This document shows, one piece after another, positions 59,547-64,000 of a DNA stretch of 64,000 bases (its first letter is position 1; every line of letters starts with the position of its first letter). The notes beneath the pieces are model-generated. The model did no database searches. It was not told where the DNA came from and saw only the letters and a list, made by a program, of their open reading frames with translations. Source of the stretch: Pieris napi (taxonomy: Eukaryota > Arthropoda > Insecta > Lepidoptera > Pieridae); NCBI RefSeq assembly GCF_905475465.1, contig NC_062241.1, positions 4,402,001-4,466,000 on the forward strand. The letters run 5' to 3'. A program made the position numbers and the translations under genes.

Positions 59547-60263
59547 AATATTTTTTTTGAGTTACCACCAGCTCGAAGAGTAAGAGAGACGAGAAAGTAA
59601 GAAACTCGTAGAGGATGGAAGTCTAGATTATTAATTGTAAAATGCGGATGTTCATGTAGTTTTCCAAGTACATATTGCGTAAAACCTTCAAAACTGTTTG
59701 TTATAATTCTCTTGTTATCAGTATCTAATTCTTGTAAGTAGCGTAATATTTGATAATTTATATGCATAAGATAATATTCGACACATGATAAGACTTGTAT
59801 GCATGTTTTAGCAGGGTATCTTGATGATAATTAAAAGAAAATTATTTTTTTACAATAACTTGTTTTATTTTTGGTATAATCAAATATCATATGCGGAAGG
59901 CATGTGTGCAGAAAACATAAAAAAAGGAAAAATTATTAAACCAAAATGTTGCTTATTATTCCCTTTTAATTAAAGATAACGAACGAATGAACACTAACAT
60001 GTGTCTATGATCTGCGGTTGCTGCTTATCATATAAAAAAACGAAAAATCCATTGGCAGTTATTACAGTAAATTAAGCGAAACTGATATTGTCATGAAGTT
60101 ACAGCTTATTTAGTATCTGATTCAGATATAATTTTCTTAACACGATTCTGTTTTATACCAGCCAAATAATTTCTTAGTTTATACTTCTTTATGTACCTAA
60201 TTGAAGATCCTATATACGAAAGAAGTATAGACTCATAAACTATACATTTTTAACTATACATAA
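59547..60263. other. Non-coding 3' flank
   Basis: AT-rich. The 96-codon minus-strand frame at 59477-59767 has no recognised domain and overlaps the likely 3' UTR. Confidence 0.4.
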
Positions 60264-60426
60264 AGGCCGATTTACATTATCTTAGTGTTTAGGAGAGTGC
60301 TTTAGGATAGTACTTTAGTTGAAACATGTAAACGCTTCTTGCTTTAGTAAACGCTACGCTAAAGAACTTGCCTTTCAAGTTGTACTAAAGCACTCTCCTA
60401 AACACTAAGATAATGTAAATCGGCCA
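60264..60426. mobile_element. 163-bp palindromic MITE, copy 2
   Basis: Same length and sequence as 8412-8574 but reverse-complemented, as shown by the asymmetric centre (CTTGCCTTTCAAGTTGTACT here, its inverse there). Flanks are TAA (60261-60263) and TTA (60427-60429), which fits a TWA target rule with one changed base. Confidence 0.85.
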
Positions 60427-63400
60427 TTATAAATTTTTTACACATCATTCGCTGGTCATCACAGCGTAAACACAATTTTTCCAGAAAAAGACGAAGCTAG
60501 ACTAATTTTGTTTTTATAAATAAGCAGTTAAATTTATATACTATAACTATATTATAATAACAACGCCAAGTAAGGTGCTATATTAAAAACTATTGTTAAA
60601 AACGACTATGTAATCACAAACCTTTATCTAAAAAATAAATGTTGCAATAAATACTTTAAATATTTGTTAATTTCAAATCCTTTCGTGAATATGTTTGTCC
60701 ACACGCGTGAGGATGTAAAATCTTAGTTTGCATTGAGATATGGTGATAATTTTGTATGATTACGTATTCTAGTGTCATGATCAAAGCGTGGTTACACTAA
60801 CTAAAATACCAAACAAGTATTTATATAATTTCATACGAATAATGCTTTTATCGTGTTAATGGATTGTTATGGCCTAAGAGCCCACGACGGCTAGACCTTC
60901 GTTATTTAATAAAACTGAAAGTTCTTCTGTGCGCGTCCCCTATACAGGTAAGAACGACCAGGGACTATAGACTTTGGGTAGTGGTTACTTGGGCAGGTAA
61001 CAGGTAGTAAAGGTGTATAAAAATAGTACCTTAAATTCGTTAAAGTATAAAGCTCAATTTTTTTTTATTTTATGAGGGATAACTTTAGATATCTCGTCAT
61101 CCATTGCCAGACACTTATGACAGTTGACAAACCAAGAAGTTTGCCTGTATCTGTAGGTATTTAGACCCTTAATTCTAGGAAATTTGCACGATCTGCTCCT
61201 CGGAGACATGTTTTGTGACTCTATTAATTACCTAAAGGAACTTTACGATGAAATATGACGATATTCATACGACACTGAACATCTAAAACGTAAACAATTG
61301 TATCCTTTTAATCTGAATTTGTTATTATTTCGGCTCAAAGTGAACTTAGCGATAATATTTACGTCCCGGTCGTAGGTGTTCTTTACATTCTACCGAAGTC
61401 CGGACTGCCACGACAATAAGCGGCGTTGCCGTTTATGAGTTTTGACGGTCTAGTATGAATGGATTTGCAATGGTGTTAAAATTATCGATCAATTTTTATA
61501 TCAATTTGTTGTATGAGCAAATAGGGTTTTTAATTTATTACATTTTCCTTGTACCGTTACGATAATATGCATATTACACTTATACCCCAAATTCTACGTT
61601 GTATAACCGTGTATGTAGCTAGACTTTCGCCAAATAACTACACCGGCCGGGAGCTACACCTTGTTAAACGTCACACATTTTCAATAAACGCTATTTCAAT
61701 TGAATGTTAAGTGAAGATTATTTGGTAGGTCATTGACCTTTTAAGTATTGTGATTTATCTATGAGTGGTATTTCAGTGCGATTTAAATTGCATCGTGGCG
61801 CCAGCTGCACTTCTGCTGTTATCATCTCCATTCGGTTGAAGCCATCACATAAAATACAAGCAATATGAACCTGTACACATTTAAGATAATTGCTTGAGCT
61901 TTAGATATTCCACATTATAATTTTGAATAGGTAATACAATATTATTACTAATTTACAATATCACATTGCTTTACATTTATAAATGACATTAAGTAAAACG
62001 ACTTCCAAACACTATCATGGAGTGCTGTTTTTAAATACACTTTCACCGTAACCATAAATCTATAATTTTACATATAAATAATAATAATATGACTGTAGCA
62101 TCTTAATTAATTTGCGAGAGCAAATAATGCATGAAATTTGTTCCGTTATTGTTATAGATTTTTAGCGTATTAATATTCAAAGTCAAGATCACTTAGCGAT
62201 AGATAAAGGGCCGGGAACATAATCTGGGTCCGTTAGTTAGCCTCGTTGTTCAGTGAAATCTCCCTTCTTCGCTACTTACGTACGCTTGATAAGATTTCTT
62301 ACTAAATTAGGTATAATCTTTGGAACACAGCACTTGGATTAAATAAGATTATTTATATAATTAAGAATAAATTATAAATTAAAACAATGCTGAACATTGT
62401 TTATTGGCGTTAACAAGAGGTCAAAAAAATGTTTTTATTACGGATTTTTTTATTTGTTTATCGTATCATATCACATATCATATTTGTTACAGTGTTGCAC
62501 CATACTTAAGTTATACCTGAACAAATTAGTATAATAATTTAAATCGAGCCACGCAATTGGGCCGCCAGTACCAGCGCTCTGACCATCATTTTTCTTTTTT
62601 TCGTAATAAGACCCCTGAAGAACCGCCAAACTGCTACAAATGACCCACTATTTTGTGTCACTATCTCCCGACCTAATAGGAGTAGTATGCTTTAACATAA
62701 CAACTAAAATCTAATTGTTAATAACTCCAACTAAAACTAAATATGAAATAAAAATAAGTAAAATATTCAGAATGGATACACACTTATTCACTGTGCGACC
62801 CAAAAAGTCCCTTAATATGAATAAATAATTATAAAAAATAAATTACTCTTATAGAAATTTTTAAATAAAGCACAATTTGTTTTATATATTGACGCTGTTA
62901 TTGATTGGCTTTAAGTAAAACAGTAAAATTAAACTATTTGATCTAAATAAACACAACATTAATTAAAAAAAATATTATGTTTAATTTTTTTATCGAAATT
63001 GTCGTTTTATTTTTACATAAAAAGCTAATTTATAACGTTATTTTGAGACTCTCGCTGATAAAGCACTCGAAACGTAAATAAATTCACGTTTATATTCGTT
63101 TATTTTTTATTGGACTTTAGGAATTGCTCTCGACGGATCCAAACGCATCGTTGGGTTTCATCAGCTGCGCACTGTTTTGAAGGATGATATGAAGTCATTT
63201 ATATCTATTACTTTTTATCGTTAATTTCAAAAAAATTTAATTTTTATCTATTTAATATAACTTAGATATGATAATCCTACACGTAAGTAACATCAAGGAA
63301 CGAGTTTCGGTTAATTTTATTAAACTATACTTACCAGCCTGTGGCGTTTCCTAGATTTATTATGATAAAAATTATTTGCAGATTTACAAGACGTAATAAG

Positions 63401-64000
63401 AATTTGATTACGACGTTGTGCAAAATACTAATAAAGTCTCAAGCACTTTAGATGAGTGCCATCTAGTGGCATACAACTAAACCTGTTAAAGACGTTAAAC
63501 TTTTCATTTAATGGTAACTCATACTCTTCTTGCTAGATGTAACTTAACTAAATGTTTGAGACATATTTTTATTATTTTAATAAATGTGCTGCTTTAATCA
63601 ACAAATTCGCTTATCAAGAAGTATTAGTATAAAACCAGATTAGAATCGAAAAATGAAACAATTATAAATTATCAAAATTTATTAAGTATTGTATAAGGCT
63701 ATATGTTATCTCTTATCAGTACCATAATTAACACATTAATATCGGTAGTCAAAAGGCAATAAAGAACTGTCGGATTATTACTTTTGCTATAATCGATAAA
63801 ATAAATATTGGAAATCAAAATGCAGCTACAAGAAAATAATAAAATAAACAGTAAGTGGTGGCAACATGGCGTTGGTATGCAAGGCTATAAACTTCAACGC
63901 CAAAAGGTCACTAGTAGGAGTACATAAGGGCACTCCCAAGCGAAGGCTGACGATATTGCGAAGAGACACGGTGTTAATCACTATCATCCTTAGACTGCAC
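60427..64000. other. Non-coding right flank
   Basis: AT-rich, no frame of 60 codons or more, and no recognised repeat. The last 100 bases (CACTCCCAAGCGAAGGCTGA, CGATATTGCGAAGAGACA) faintly resemble the C-terminal end of a LINE endonuclease/reverse transcriptase, but the window ends too soon to judge. Confidence 0.4.

Noticed and set aside
63890..64000. Possible LINE C-terminal end at the window edge
   Set aside because: Only a faint frame-shifted resemblance, cut off by the window end.

Overview
The window looks like nuclear DNA from a butterfly or moth (Lepidoptera). It is AT-rich and sparse in genes. Its only convincing protein gene is an insect TRPA channel of the Pyrexia type. The repeats are of lepidopteran character: short non-autonomous Helitrons with A^TC...CTAG^T borders, tRNA-derived SINEs, 3' ends of Jockey-like LINEs, and many inverted-repeat DNA elements. 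I do not assign a species.

Layout. From 1 to about 56.4 kb no conserved protein gene is visible. This stretch may be intergenic, or partly a 5' intron of the channel gene or of an unseen neighbour. It holds four complete Helitrons plus a fifth at 49.5 kb and two Helitron 3' ends, two copies of a 163-bp palindromic MITE (8.4 kb, and 60.3 kb downstream of the gene), a degenerate hAT transposon with a perfect 8-bp target duplication (33.1-34.1 kb), a pogo/Tigger-like element (17.4-18.0 kb), a 630-bp TIR element (21.4-22.0 kb), two large foldback elements (43.8-45.2 kb and 50.8-51.5 kb) whose ends share a motif, a further inverted-repeat element (45.7-46.1 kb), several SINE families, and at least seven LINE 3' relics in both orientations. 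The densest cluster of nested insertions is 36.2-38.3 kb, with another at 40.5-51.5 kb.

Gene. A single uninterrupted 979-codon reading frame at 56449-59388 (+) encodes an ankyrin-repeat TRP channel. It has an N-terminal tail, about nine to ten ankyrin repeats, six membrane segments with a pore loop, and a C-terminal coiled coil. It is recognised as pyrexia (pyx), a heat-gated cation channel in Drosophila. The stop codon overlaps an AATAAA, and other poly(A) signals lie further downstream. The remaining 4.6 kb on the right is non-coding apart from the second MITE copy.

There is no bacterial-type operon, CRISPR array or rRNA. I found no tRNA gene beyond SINE heads. The most notable structures are the ~1.4-kb near-perfect foldback, which would fold into a long double-stranded RNA if transcribed, and its smaller relative 5.6 kb away.
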